56,000 nucleotides of DNA from Adiantum capillus-veneris (GCA_014529385.2 CM043947.1:126730891-126786890), one strand, 5' to 3'. Shown: positions 1 through 9,193, counted from the first letter of the stretch. Notes: generated by a model from the sequence alone, not told the origin. A program made the numbers and translations.

Positions 1-488
1 GGCAAGCTTTCCATTAAAGTTGTAGATCTGCACCCACTACTCACACACACACTGTAGGTCACTTCTGTTCAAAAATCAGCCTCCTCTCTCAAATTGGGCG
101 TCCCCTCTTCATGCTAGAAGTGGCAAAACTACCTGGAGCCGCCATGTGTCCAGTTTGCCCCTTTTGAGTTAATTCTCTAGTTCCCACTGACTTATAAAGT
201 TATAAGTGACTTTCCGAGTGGCCCAGACTTCATTTGGGGCACACAGGCTTCCATACTCATCAGAATTCAGTGCTAACTGGCCAGACCAGTCCCAGACTGA
301 TCGACCAAGACTCCCGCTGTGAGAAAGCTATTCGGCCGCAGCCGTTTCACACTGGCCATGCAATGTCCACTTGCACCTTTTCAAGGGTTCCGGGGAAAAC
401 AAGTAAAAGTAAAAATAAATAAAAATATCTAGTACTTATTTTCGGAAGGCAACAGCAAAAATACACCTCCTGGTGACACCGGCACCCT
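1..488. other. Unassigned DNA, no gene seen
   Basis: Only short frames without recognisable motifs occur here. A short CA run lies near 45-55. The stretch ends where a repeat shared with 10.4-11.4 kb begins. It could be the flank of an LTR or an older repeat; nothing more can be supported. Confidence 0.4.
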
Positions 489-1415
489 TGTGAGCCTCTA
501 GCAGGACGTGCATGTCCAGGCCGATCATAGTTGCATACCCTCTCTTGCACAGTACAGTCAATAGGCATGTAGGCGTGGGAACCACCCCTTATAAGTCACT
601 TGGGTATTTTAACAAATCATGAGGCTGTCCATGTAGCTGCTCGACCTAGCTTTTTCATCCTATATAGGTAGCACTAGGGGCGCCAAAAGAGGACATGGGA
701 GCAGTGGCAAGTGCCTCTCAAGTACCACGGGACTGTTCAGCCAACGTTTCTCATCAGCAAGTCCAATATTTTCAGCATCAGCCATCTGCCCCTTTGCCCT
801 CACCATTCAGCACTTTCGCCTCATCAGCATATCCTCAACGTTTTCAGAAGCCAACATCAGCCTTGCCAGCGTTTTGCATTCAGCAGATTGCCAGCAAACT
901 GCAGATTTCAGCCCTCAGACCATCAGCATTTTCAGTTTTCAGCCTATCGCCGCTACCGGCGATAGCGGATCAGCCCATAGCCTCATCGCATTTACAGATT
1001 CCAACAAGCATCCCTAGCATTTTCAGCATTTAGCCATAGCCTTGTAGTACAACATCTCTCAAGTATCGTCATCATTGTTGTCGTCGCATCTCCAGCAGCA
1101 CCCATTAGCACCTACCAGCTCAGCAACACCGCAACATTAAGAACCTTCAATACCCAACAATACCAAAGTACCCCGTTGTACTAAGCACCAAGTACCCGCA
1201 ATACTTAGCACTTAGCCTCAAGCATCCACCGCAATATCCCTCGGCACCTACCGCAGTACCCTTCAGCAATCCTCGCATCAGTAGCATCAAGTACCCGCTA
1301 GCATCTCGACATCTCAACATTTAGTCATTGTATCAACATTTGTGCAAGTAACAAAGAAAGTACTTGCTCTAGCAACAGAGCAAGGGGGCCCTTAAGGGTG
1401 GTTGGGACCTGACAT

Positions 1416-1491
<76 letters not shown>

Positions 1492-1583
1492 CTTCATTGT
1501 GTTTAGTTCAGACTCTCTTTCAAGTGAAGTAAAGTAACCTTGTGTTTGTGCGGAGTACTAGATCCGAGCTAAATCCCGCTGCA
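489..1583 (+). repeat. LTR-like repeat, copy 1 (inverted relative to 10370-11405)
   Basis: The stretch begins TGTGAGCCTCTAGCAG and ends near GAGCTAAATCCCGCTGCA. The same start, middle and end recur in reverse orientation at 10370-11405, including the adjoining motif GCAAGAGAGGGTATGC, the GGGCCCCCTTG block and GTACTAGATCCGAGCTAAAT. In that second copy the repeat is followed directly by an initiator-tRNA-Met-like primer site, which makes this unit an LTR by inference. Copy 1 has no recognisable primer site after it, so it may be a solo or 3' LTR. No 5-bp target duplication was found. Exact termini are uncertain. Confidence 0.6.
1417..1489. repeat. (CT)n microsatellite inside LTR copy 1
   Basis: An uninterrupted CT dinucleotide run of about 73 bp. 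The equivalent position in the other copy of this LTR carries a CA run instead. Confidence 0.95.
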
Positions 1584-2502
1584 CCTGACAACGGAAATGG
1601 GTTCTTTCAAGAAAGAGAGAAGGGAAATGTAGTGTCACGTGCGCACTTGCACTTGCGCTACGTGGACATGCTTCTGCTGCAGTCTAGCATGAGTCTTAGC
1701 TCAAGTGAGGGGAAAAGGGTTGTAATTATAGGTGAAGTGGCCTCAAGAACAAAAGAGAAAAGAGGAGCCTGTGACAAATGTCAAACCACATGTCAAAAAA
1801 GGCGGAGTGTCCCAACTTTTGAAAAATTCGCGACAAGTGTTCTTTCAATGGTCAAAAAGAGTGGACAAGTGTTCCAATTTTTGAAAGCCTTGCAACAAAT
1901 GTCCTTCCACTTGTCCTTATGGAATCCGCCGCCTAGAATCTTCTAGAAGCTTCTAAAACCTTCTTTCTGTGAAAAATTGCTAGCAAAAAGATAAATCTCT
2001 ATGGGTATCAAATAAAAGCTCTTTTCATGCAGACCTTGATTCTAGCTTCAAAACATAAATCCAAGATGTTTGTGAAAAAATATAAGCATTCAACCCACAT
2101 ATGCACAATGAGTAACCTTTCATGATCATGCCATCTTATTGAAAGTAATTGTCATTTCCCGCGGATCTAGCATATACTCCAAGGCATTAATCCTTTCTAT
2201 GTGCAAGTATGACTCTGATGTGCAAGAGTTACAAGCCACAGGCGCCCCTTTCCGGGTGTCACGAAGACATGACTCATAGCCTAAAAAGGCAGAGCCTGAA
2301 CAGAAGGGCCTAGAGATTCTCCGAAAGAAACTGAAGAAGTTTATCCAACTTATAGAATTCATTCGAGTAGTCCAAAACTAAGGAAAACTAACCTAATATG
2401 TTGTACCAACTTACGATACTCAGACCGAGGGGCCTAAAACCTTATCAATAAAAGTAGGAAACCCAATTCGCATAGCAACTAATGGGATGGCAAGCTATAT
2501 GG
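1584..2502. other. Unassigned DNA with degenerate direct repeats
   Basis: A frame from 1542 to 1946 is open but shows no known motif. Two imperfect copies of a ~61-bp unit lie at about 1806-1925, with cores GTGTCCCAACTTTTGAAAAA and GTGTTCCAATTTTTGAAAGC. A stretch near 1665-1703 (CTACGTGGACATGCTTCTGC) also occurs, reversed, at about 11434-11478 beside LTR copy 2. No gene is supported. Confidence 0.4.
1936..1953 (+). promoter_or_regulatory. Heat-shock-element-like array
   Basis: Four inverted nGAAn modules stand in perfect 5-bp phase: GAA at 1936, TTC at 1941, GAA at 1946 and TTC at 1951. Another TTC lies in phase at 1961. This matches the consensus bound by trimeric heat-shock factors. An A/T-rich TATA-like AAATAAAA lies about 57 bp downstream at 2010-2017. 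Activity is inferred only; the motif could be chance, since the array is partly a palindrome around TTCTAGAA. Confidence 0.45.
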
Positions 2503-2902
2503 ACCACCACAAAATGCGCCACGATTTTGCGCTGATAGCAAGTGACGTGGCAGACTGTATGCACAGCCAATGGGGCGCTAGCTTTTGAGGCTCCAAATAC
2601 TTTTACACTAATGCTTTTTGTGTACTGCTTTGGCCAAGGGCCTTTAAAAGGGTGCCAAGGGCTCCTCTACCAGTAGATTAGCTTGAGAGCACCGCGGAGA
2701 GAGAAGACCCTTGGACCTTGTACTTATGCAAGATTAATGATAAAGAAATACTGAGAAGAGGCCTCAGCCTTTGAGGCTAGAAGCTCTAGACGCGGAACTT
2801 CGTCGTTCCATGTCATTTCTCTCTCAGCTTTGTTTATTTCTTTCAGTTTCTCTCACGTGTGTTGCACTAGATCTTTGTCTGGGAGTGTCCAAGTCTATTA
2901 CA
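2503..2902 (+). repeat. 5' LTR (3' portion) of an old gypsy-like element, element A
   Basis: The stretch ends GTGTCCAAGTCTATTACA, followed after one base by a 12-nt match to an initiator-tRNA-Met primer site. The terminal block resembles the end of 9194-9835 (GTGTCCGAGTTTGTTACA), as does a block with CAGCCTTTGAGGC/CAGTCTTTGGGGC and GGAACT. A TATA-like TTTAAAAGG lies near 2642. The 3' end is well defined. The 5' end is a guess from a weak match of CACAAAATG to the start of the other LTR. Divergence between the two is high, so they may be related LTRs rather than a pair. Confidence 0.55.
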
Positions 2903-2903
2903 G

Positions 2904-2915
2904 TGGTATCAGAGC
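2904..2915 (+). other. Primer binding site (initiator tRNA-Met type)
   Basis: TGGTATCAGAGC starts two bases after the LTR terminal CA. It is complementary to the 3' end of plant initiator tRNA-Met, the usual primer of many Ty1/copia and Ty3/gypsy elements. Confidence 0.85.
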
Positions 2916-3146
2916 TCAAACAATTCTTCTTCTACAAAGGATTCGATTCCTTTACTTGCAAAACACATCGATTCAATCAACAAATCTCATCAGGAGGAAA
3001 CTGTTGCACCCGGCCACTTGGGTGCAATAGAGCTCAAACAATTCTTCTTCTACAAAGGATCAGATCCTTTTACTTGCAACACACATGGATTCAGTCGACG
3101 AATCTCGTCAGGAGGAAACTGTTGCACCCGACCACTCGAGTATAGA
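2911..3146 (+). repeat. 118-bp tandem duplication spanning the primer-site edge and leader
   Basis: AGAGCTCAAACAATTCTTCT begins at 2911 and again at 3029, a period of 118 bp. The two units agree over nearly their whole length with scattered substitutions and end near CTGTTGCACCCG. The duplication carries the last five bases of the primer site (AGAGC) plus leader sequence and the start of the gag-like frame. Confidence 0.85.
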
Positions 3147-3547
3147 AGAAAAGAACGGGGATTCGAATGGACATCAACCTCCTTCTGACAATTTGGGAGA
3201 AGAGTATGGTCACCACCCACAACTTGCGAAAAAAATTGGAGATACAACATCAACAACAGGTCGACAATTGTGCTCTGTAGATGCTTAAGTACTCCAAAGA
3301 TCCCCAATGCACAAAATTTTTGGCAAAGCATCCACTTGACAAGGTGGAGTCTGGATGGCATGCCGCCATTCGTTCACCTCTCAAGTCGGCTTTAAAGAAG
3401 AAATCTACACCGGAGGTACCAAGGCAAAGGGTGTACTCGGAGGATGAATTTGACAAGGCTATAGAACGACAAGTGAGCAAACTCATCAAGACCAAGAGGC
3501 AATTGTACAAGACAGGCACCACATGCCAACGGAAAAGAACAGACTGA
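3085..3547 (+). pseudogene. Broken gag-like leader ORFs of element A
   Basis: Two adjoining frames lie just downstream of the primer site: one of 67 residues starting MDSVDESRQEETVAP, and one of 88 residues from 3281 rich in Lys and Arg (SALKKKSTPEVPRQR, SKLIKTKRQLYK). The position directly after an LTR and primer site is where gag begins. The acidic then basic composition fits a gag N-terminus, but no capsid or CCHC motif is visible, so the family is not recognised. They overlap by a few bases in different frames, which suggests one frame broken by a small indel. A non-coding leader remains possible. Confidence 0.35.
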
Positions 3548-3550
3548 ACA

Positions 3551-4609
3551 ACTTTAAGCACTTCAAATAACAACTAAACTGAAAGAGATGCACGACACAC
3601 GAGACGGGGAGTGGCAGAGTTTCACCCTAAGAGAGCACTAGCCCCAAACCTTGAAGCCCCTTTCAGTATTTCTTTATATTGCTTCGACTCAGACTTCAGT
3701 ACAAGCCAAATACTCTATCCTTTGCATTCCCAAGCAGAGACGTACCAGAGACTGAGCCAATGGCACATACTTTAAGGCCCTTCGCTTCTCAGAAGTAGTT
3801 ACATGAACAGCTAGGAAAAGAGTTGTCCATACAATCTACCAGGTCATCAACAATCAACGCGTTTCGTGGAATTTCATACAAGATGCCACATCATCAGCAC
3901 AAATCACGGGCGTTCGTACAGCTGCCACGTAATCACCTTTGGGCAGTGTGTGTGTGGTCCTGCTTTATTTTAATGCCCCTAGGCACTTGGACCCATCGAA
4001 TGTGGTCCCATAAGTTGATGGGAACTCTTCTTTAAAAATAGGCCACTCGACAAGACTTTGCAAGTTGGTAAAACTACTTCTGTTGCTGCTGCTTCTTTTG
4101 TTGCTTCTTCACTTAGGGTTTAGGCCCCTCAGTCGGGATATGCAAGTCGGCTCAGGTCTTCAGTGGCTTGAAACGTCAACAGTGGTAATCATCCACGATT
4201 ACAACATATCTATAAAACAACTCAAGTTAGCTCAAAAAAAATTAAAAGTCATTCCGAGGGACAATTAGTTTTCTCATTCCAGATTGGAGCTCTTGATATC
4301 CTAGGTCGTTGGCTTTCCAAAAAAATCTCATCCAATAAGGAGTATATTCTCATTCCAAATCGGAGCTCTTAATATTTTGGCATAGCAAAATTAGCCATCA
4401 CACCCAAACCGCTTTGATCTCTAACAAGTATCTTGATGCACTAAAATTACATACCAAGCAATCTCATCCAATTAGGAATATATTTAATGGTTGGCACATC
4501 ACAAAGCAACACAAATGCTCACATATGCATGTTATAAGACACAACAAACAGCGCCGCTATGCACTCCCCCGAGACAGACGGTTTGCGGTATGAAGCTACT
4601 TAACGATTA
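3551..4609. other. Unassigned DNA with short dispersed repeats
   Basis: No coding signal. TCTCATTCCAGATTGGAGCT near 4271 recurs with small changes near 4349, and TCTCATCCAATAAGGA near 4326 recurs near 4463. A TATA-like TTTAAAAATAGG lies near 4031. This is presumably interior or inserted sequence of element A. Confidence 0.35.
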
Positions 4610-4729
4610 CCTCGTCAAGTTTAGGCATCTCTAGTGAACTGCCCAGTGTAAACTCAGTATTTATTTTGGCTTTTAGGGATTTATTTCACTTATGTGTCAA
4701 AGTCTCGGTACTGCAATTTACTGAGGTTT

Positions 4730-4738
4730 CTATATAAG
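4730..4738 (+). promoter_or_regulatory. TATA box in the 5' LTR
   Basis: CTATATAAG, conserved in the right LTR at 6527-6534 (TATATAAG), each followed by AAACCCTCA. This is a plausible LTR core promoter setting the R-region start about 30 bp downstream. Confidence 0.6.
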
Positions 4739-4793
4739 AAACCCTCAACCCCCATTGTTCTATCATCTGTTAACTCATTGCCTTGGTTGATTG

Positions 4794-4795
<2 letters not shown>

Positions 4796-4843
<48 letters not shown>
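4796..4843. repeat. (CT)n microsatellite in LTR
   Basis: A 48-bp CT run inside the 5' LTR of the short element. The right LTR has TTC repeats followed by CT at the matching place. Confidence 0.95.
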
Positions 4844-4845
<2 letters not shown>

Positions 4846-4881
4846 CTTGGTCTACACGCTTCCGCATCGCGGACTTTGACA

Positions 4882-4893
4882 TGGTATTAGAGC
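4882..4893 (+). other. Primer binding site of the short LTR element
   Basis: TGGTATTAGAGC directly follows the LTR end. It differs at one base from the initiator-tRNA-Met complement TGGTATCAGAGC. Confidence 0.75.
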
Positions 4894-5366
4894 AGCGCGA
4901 TTGAAAGATCCTGGCGGAGCGAGGCGTCCCGGAGGAGAAGACGAAGAAGTAACTTGCCACCAAATCACCTGCTGGCTGCCCTGCAATTTCAGATTTCTGC
5001 TGCCTGCATTTTTGGCACAACCTGGCGTTTTTTCCATCTGCTGCCCAGCGCTGGAATTTAGCATTTTTGCCTACTGCTACCTTGCGTTTTTCCTCTGCAC
5101 AGCCAGCGTTTTGGAAAGCCTGCTGCCCTGGCGTTTTTTGAAATGCCCTGCTGCCTGGCGTTTCTGAAACGCTGCCCTGCCCTGCCCTCTTCCCTGCGCG
5201 GAAACCTGCCCTGCTGGCTGTTCACACCTTGCCTTCGCAGCAATCTGCCTCCAAGCGTTTTGAAACGCAACCCCTTGCTGCCCTGCCTGCACGGAGTTGA
5301 AACTCTGCCCACCTGCATTCAAAACGCAGCAGTAATTCCCCCGGCCGAATAGGAAGGCGAGGGCGA

Positions 5367-5828
5367 GTGCAGCAAGTGCAAAGGAGGTGGAGGAGGTGCG
5401 AGGTGGAAGAGGTGCGAGGCTTTGCGGCGGTCGTGGCGCGGCAAAGAGGAATCTATTGGAGCGACTTGGGAAGAGCAGCAAAAGAGGGTGTGGACAACCA
5501 ACTAAAAGCTATCGAGAGCAGATCAGCCTTCGAGTTAGCGGCCTATGCACCGGCACAGTTCTCAAGGAGACCACCCAATTGTTTGGCTCGACGTTGTCAA
5601 GTCAAAGGCAAATGGGCGAGTTTGATTGAGGACATCGGCATCGGCAAGCTTGACACGGATGGCAGTACCAGTACTCAGTTAGCTGCCTCCGTACCCGAGA
5701 GGTACCACCACAGTTATGATTGTGATTCGACGCTTTCTTTGGCTCAGGAGTTGGAAGCCAAAGGCAAAAGCAGGAATTCACTTGAAGACAAAGTCCAAGG
5801 CAAGTTGGACAGAGGTTATGGTAAATAA
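5367..5828 (+). CDS. Unrecognised 153-aa ORF in the short LTR element
   Basis: An open frame of 153 residues in the interior, starting MQQVQRRWRRCEVEEVRGF and ending LDRGYGK. It is rich in Arg, Lys, Glu and Ala with no CCHC, protease, RT or integrase motif. Its place between primer site and 3' LTR is that of a gag-like product, but nothing in the sequence confirms that. The upstream 400 bp are strongly GC/CT-skewed with repeated CCCTGC and GCGTTTT motifs and read as leader. The frame may be non-coding; a second overlapping frame at 5387-5629 is a shadow. Confidence 0.25.
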   Translation: MQQVQRRWRRCEVEEVRGFAAVVARQRGIYWSDLGRAAKEGVDNQLKAIESRSAFELAAYAPAQFSRRPPNCLARRCQVKGKWASLIEDIGIGKLDTDGSTSTQLAASVPERYHHSYDCDSTLSLAQELEAKGKSRNSLEDKVQGKLDRGYGK

Positions 5829-6592
5829 AGATTTGACAGAGGAGATCGGCATGGCACTCGTGGTGGTGGCCACAGTGGTCTCGACGTCAAATTTCTAGTC
5901 AAATGACAGGTGTCACCACTAGCTTCAGCCAGAGAGAGGCTTGTGAGTGGCAGAGAGGGACATACAGTGCTCCCTATGATTGATTTGGACCCTTGTGTAG
6001 GGGTTCAAGTTATTGGTGTTTGGACCCCTAAGTCGGAGTTCAAGGCACATGCATTTGGCAGGGAACTAATCAGGCGTATCAAAGACACTATGGATGGGCA
6101 CGCCAATTCATTGTTGTTGGTCGCATCATGGACAAGATGTATTCCAAAGTTCATTATCTTGGAGTGTTATATTTTGGACATGATATGTTCACAGTTCACG
6201 AATGGGGATTATTGGACGTAGTCTTGTCTACAGTTCAGATTTTCTACAGAGGCAATCGATGCTCAAGATGACATTTCTTTTAGGTACAAAGTTGAGGAGA
6301 GCAACACCGAGGTGTATCCAGTAGTCTGCAGAGCTGCTTGGGTGTCCATGCTAGCTTCTTCAACGACTTGGTTTCACTATTGATGTCTGCTGTGAACTGC
6401 AGAGAGGGTGTTAAAAAGTTTAGGCATCTCAAGTGAACTGCCCAGTGTGAACCTAGTATTTATTTTAGCTTTTAGGGATTTATTTCACTTATTTGTCATA
6501 GTTTGGGTAGGGCAATTTACTATTTCTATATAAGAAACCCTCAGCCCCCAATGTACTATCATCTGTTATCTCATTACCTTGGTTGATTGGTT

Positions 6593-6696
6593 CATTGCAT
6601 CTCTCCCTCTTGAATAAGAGGTCTTGAGTTCAACTCTCCTCGTCGACTAGATCTTTGAGGTCTCTTGGGATAATTTCCTAAGACATTAAAACTCTC
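6593..6696 (+). repeat. tRNA-like / SINE-like insertion in the 3' LTR
   Basis: This ~104-bp block is absent from the left LTR. It holds a possible stem CCTCT/AGAGG around a six-base loop and a B-box-like GAGTTCAACTC at 6626-6636, followed 60 bp on by a TTC simple-repeat tail. That order (tRNA-like head, body, simple tail) is SINE-like. The A-box region would have to come from LTR sequence (GGTTGATTGGTT), so identity as a SINE is not established. Confidence 0.3.
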
Positions 6697-6712
6697 TTCT
6701 TCTTCTTCTTCT

Positions 6713-6767
<55 letters not shown>
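6697..6767. repeat. (TTC)n(CT)n microsatellite
   Basis: TTC repeats pass directly into a ~50-bp CT run inside the 3' LTR of the short element. Confidence 0.95.
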
Positions 6768-6770
<3 letters not shown>

Positions 6771-6849
6771 TTGGTCTACACGCTTTCGCATTGCGGACTT
6801 TGACACAAATAACCTCAAAAGGTCCGGGCCATGAGCTCAAAGGACTGAT

Positions 6850-7061
6850 ACAACCAAACGCTCCCCAGATCTCAGCTTGCGTCGCTAGGAGGTTTCAAAC
6901 ATACAACCAAATGCTTCCCAGAGATCCCATCTGCGTCATTCGCAAGTTTTTCAACATGCAACAAAAGGCTCCCCAGACATCCTGTCTACGTCATTCCGAC
7001 GAAATGCTCCCTAGACATCCCGTCTACGTCATTCCGACGAAATGCGTCGTTCCGAGGTTCT
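6850..7061 (+). repeat. Degenerate tandem array
   Basis: About five units are built on AAATGCTCCCYAGACATCCC followed by GTCTACGTCATTCCGACG. The last two full units are 38 bp and almost identical. The first two are about 54 bp with an added segment ending in CAACATG or AAACATA. The array begins about 45 bp after the short LTR element. Confidence 0.75.
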
Positions 7062-7254
7062 GATAATACCAAAAAAGGATTTCTCACTACTCCACCCAGG
7101 AGTAAATCACCACGCATTGACACCTTAATACCAGAGTCAAAACAATTCAAATCGGCACCAAGATAGGTTTAAAACAGATACCATCTATTTCAAACAAATT
7201 CCAAACACGACTTCCTCAAACAGAGTTCAAAAGTATTTAAAACAAGTAGATAAT

Positions 7255-7870
7255 TCATTCACGTTTTTGTTCGGAAACTTTGAGAAAGACTTGCTTGTCC
7301 TTCTGTATCACGGTAATAGTTTGGTTCCGGATCTGGAGAGTCGCATCATTCTTGTCATGCCAAGGCATGCCCAAGAGAACGTCGCAATTGCCTAACTTCA
7401 TAATGTCAAAATCGGCTTTTTCATGATAGCCTTGGTGGATAGTCACTGGAAGAGCATCAATTGGCAATAAGCGATAACAGTTTCTGAGTTTGCCCGTGGC
7501 TAGCTCGGCTTCAAGTTCTCCACTCTCTACATCATAATCAAAAAGCATCTGCTTCAGCCTTCAAGAAGACTGGATAGATGAAGTTCTCTGAAGCGTCGGG
7601 GTCAAAGAAGATCAGGGCTTTTAAGCCGTTAACTTTGTCATAAGCTTTGCATAATTCATTTGTACTCTCGATGTTTATGCCATAAATATCGAGTATTAGT
7701 CCAATAGCAGATCTAGCTCTCTTAGCTAGAGGTGGCCCTGGGGATCTTTCTGTCATAAGAGCGTTGCTTTGAAGACATCGAGGCTCGCTAAGGACATGTA
7801 GTCAACGTATGCCCTCTTTCAAAACATTCAAAGCATCGGCCTTCTTGTAATAGGGTTTCTCAGGCGGACA
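7255..7870 (-). pseudogene. Gypsy gag zinc knuckle and protease fragment
   Basis: On the minus strand, the region from about 7840 encodes a CCHC knuckle, CFECFERGHTLTTCP. Further on are a retropepsin N-terminal motif (KALIFFDPDASENFI, active-site D followed by PDA) and its C-terminal part (NCDVLLGMPWHDKNDATL). These parts fall in different frames, so several frameshifts separate them. The set matches the gag/protease junction of Ty3/gypsy elements. It lies head to head with the plus-strand gag fragment that begins at about 7871. RT and integrase are absent. Confidence 0.7.
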
Positions 7871-7885
7871 TGGTGGTCCACTCTG

Positions 7886-8398
7886 TTGTTAAGGAAACAA
7901 GCGCCGACAAAGTGGCTGAAATTTAAGCTCTTTATTTCTTCATGGCCCACACAAGAATACGAACGAGACGTAATTACTGATTGGAGTCATGTTCGGATGG
8001 TCAAAACAGAATCTTTGGATTTTTACTGTAAAAAATTTTGGAAAATTTTTCTACCTGTTTCATCCTTTAAGAAGATCAGTTTTAAGGAGCAGATTGAACA
8101 GTTTTGTTGTGGACTTCCCAAAGAAATTTGAGACTATTATCTCAAAAGGAAGTCCGAGTCTATACAATAGTTGATGGGACATGCGAAGCGGGGATTTGCT
8201 ATGCCTTCAGGTAACTTGACTTACCCATCAGATGAATCTTCACGAAGTCATAGCAAAAACAATCGACGAAGAGGTAGACGACCTTCACTGACAAAAGACC
8301 AAAGAGATGAATATTTCAAAGCAAGAAAGTGTTTTGAATGTGGAGAACAAGGATATATCCCTACACGGAGCCCCAAAAAGGCACAAGAATCACGATGA
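7886..8398 (+). pseudogene. Gypsy gag fragment with degenerate zinc knuckle
   Basis: The first frame (7886-8131) resembles a Ty3/gypsy capsid segment with the typical order of a Trp-rich stretch, a DFYCKKFWKIF motif and EQIEQFCCGLPKEI. The second (8171-8398) is basic (RSHSKNNRRRGRRPS) and ends in a knuckle-like CFECGEQGYIPTRSP in which the His and last Cys are lost. Stops and a frame change separate the two. Downstream sequence to 9190 has no pol motif. It lies upstream of the polypurine tract and 3' LTR of element A and could be its remaining coding part. Confidence 0.65.
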
Positions 8399-8720
8399 CT
8401 GGAAGATTCAAAGGACAACTGGACGAGGCGATTCTCGTTCCAGAACAGATTTTTTGATGACTAGCATTATTTTGCTTTATGAATTTATGAAATAAGACTT
8501 TCTGGAAGATGATTTTAAATTGAATAAAATTGATGTTTTATAAAAGAATCTATTAATTCTAGACAAAGAGCAGAATTAAGAATGAGATGATGATGATTTT
8601 GGAGCAGTGACAGGTCCCGAATGAACTTGATAACAAATCATGGATCACGACTGATTCAATGGAATGAATGATTAAACCACTCTGTTCAGTATGAACAGAA
8701 TGATGGATTGGGACCCTCAG

Positions 8721-8882
8721 GAAAGATTTCTCGTACACGAGAGTGCTTGAGGCGAAAGATTTCTCGCACACGAGAGTGCCTGAGGCTAAAGATTCCTCGC
8801 ACGCGACCGTGCTTGAGGCGAAAGATTCTCGCACACGAGAGTGCTTGAGGCGAATGACTACTTGCACATGATAGTGCTTGAG
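8721..8882 (+). repeat. 33-bp minisatellite with internal hairpin
   Basis: Five units start near 8721, 8754, 8787, 8820 and 8852. The consensus is GAAAGATTTCTCGCACACGA followed by GAGTGCTTGAGGC. Each unit contains an inverted repeat, perfect in the first unit as TCTCGT-AC-ACGAGA. The last unit is the most diverged. The sequences on either side (8401-8720 and 8883-9182) show no gene. Confidence 0.9.
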
Positions 8883-9182
8883 TAGAAAATCTCTATAGAC
8901 ATGATCGCAATATGGGATTAGTTAATCTGACATCAATGAGGTCCAGAATGGATCTAGATGTGTTACTAAATACGTTGCTGGCACTCATGGTCTGAGATTT
9001 GGAATGAATGTTGCTGTGATTGATTGTCATGTGATGTCATGTGCAGTAATGTGACTGTTGTCTTTGTACAAGTACTAGAGGTGTCGTGTCTAGTGCGTCG
9101 GTACTTAGAGTTAGTGTCTACTGAACTGGTTTATGACCTCTGTCTGTTTTGCAAGCGTAATCAAGGGCGATTACAATTTTTT

Positions 9183-9193
9183 CAAGAGGGGGA
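9183..9193 (+). other. Polypurine tract of element A
   Basis: CAAGAGGGGGA directly precedes the TGTCACAAA start of a 642-bp LTR, the standard place for plus-strand priming. Confidence 0.7.

Larger units (their letters stand above)
4610..4881 (+). repeat. 5' LTR of the short LTR element
   Basis: The LTR ends CGCGGACTTTGACA, then the primer site. It contains a TATA box at 4730-4738 and a CT microsatellite near its end. It is shorter than the right LTR by a ~104-bp block. The left end is eroded: the expected TGTTAAAA start cannot be seen. Confidence 0.7.
4610..6805 (+). mobile_element. Short non-autonomous LTR retrotransposon (TRIM/LARD-like)
   Basis: Two direct copies of an LTR (about 4610-4881 and 6409-6805) flank a 1.5-kb interior. 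The interior starts with a 12-nt initiator-tRNA-Met-type primer site with one mismatch and ends in a polypurine stretch, GCAGAGAGGG. Both LTRs share AAGTTTAGGCATCTC, GAACTGCCCAGTGT, TATATAAGAAACCCTCA and the end GGACTTTGACA. The interior lacks protease, RT and integrase, so mobilisation would need proteins from another element. No matching 5-bp flanks were found and the first bases of the left LTR are degraded. Confidence 0.75.
6409..6805 (+). repeat. 3' LTR of the short LTR element
   Basis: It starts TGTTAAAAAG right after the polypurine stretch GCAGAGAGGG and ends GGACTTTGACA. At 397 bp it is longer than the left LTR because of an extra block at 6593-6696. Confidence 0.8.

Noticed and set aside
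695-1033. 112-residue Ser/Ala/Gln-rich frame near the left end
   Set aside because: It comes from CAGCATTTTCAG-type low-complexity DNA inside the LTR-like repeat.
8721-8882. CRISPR-like array
   Set aside because: The units are contiguous with no unique spacers, and the surroundings are plant retrotransposons.
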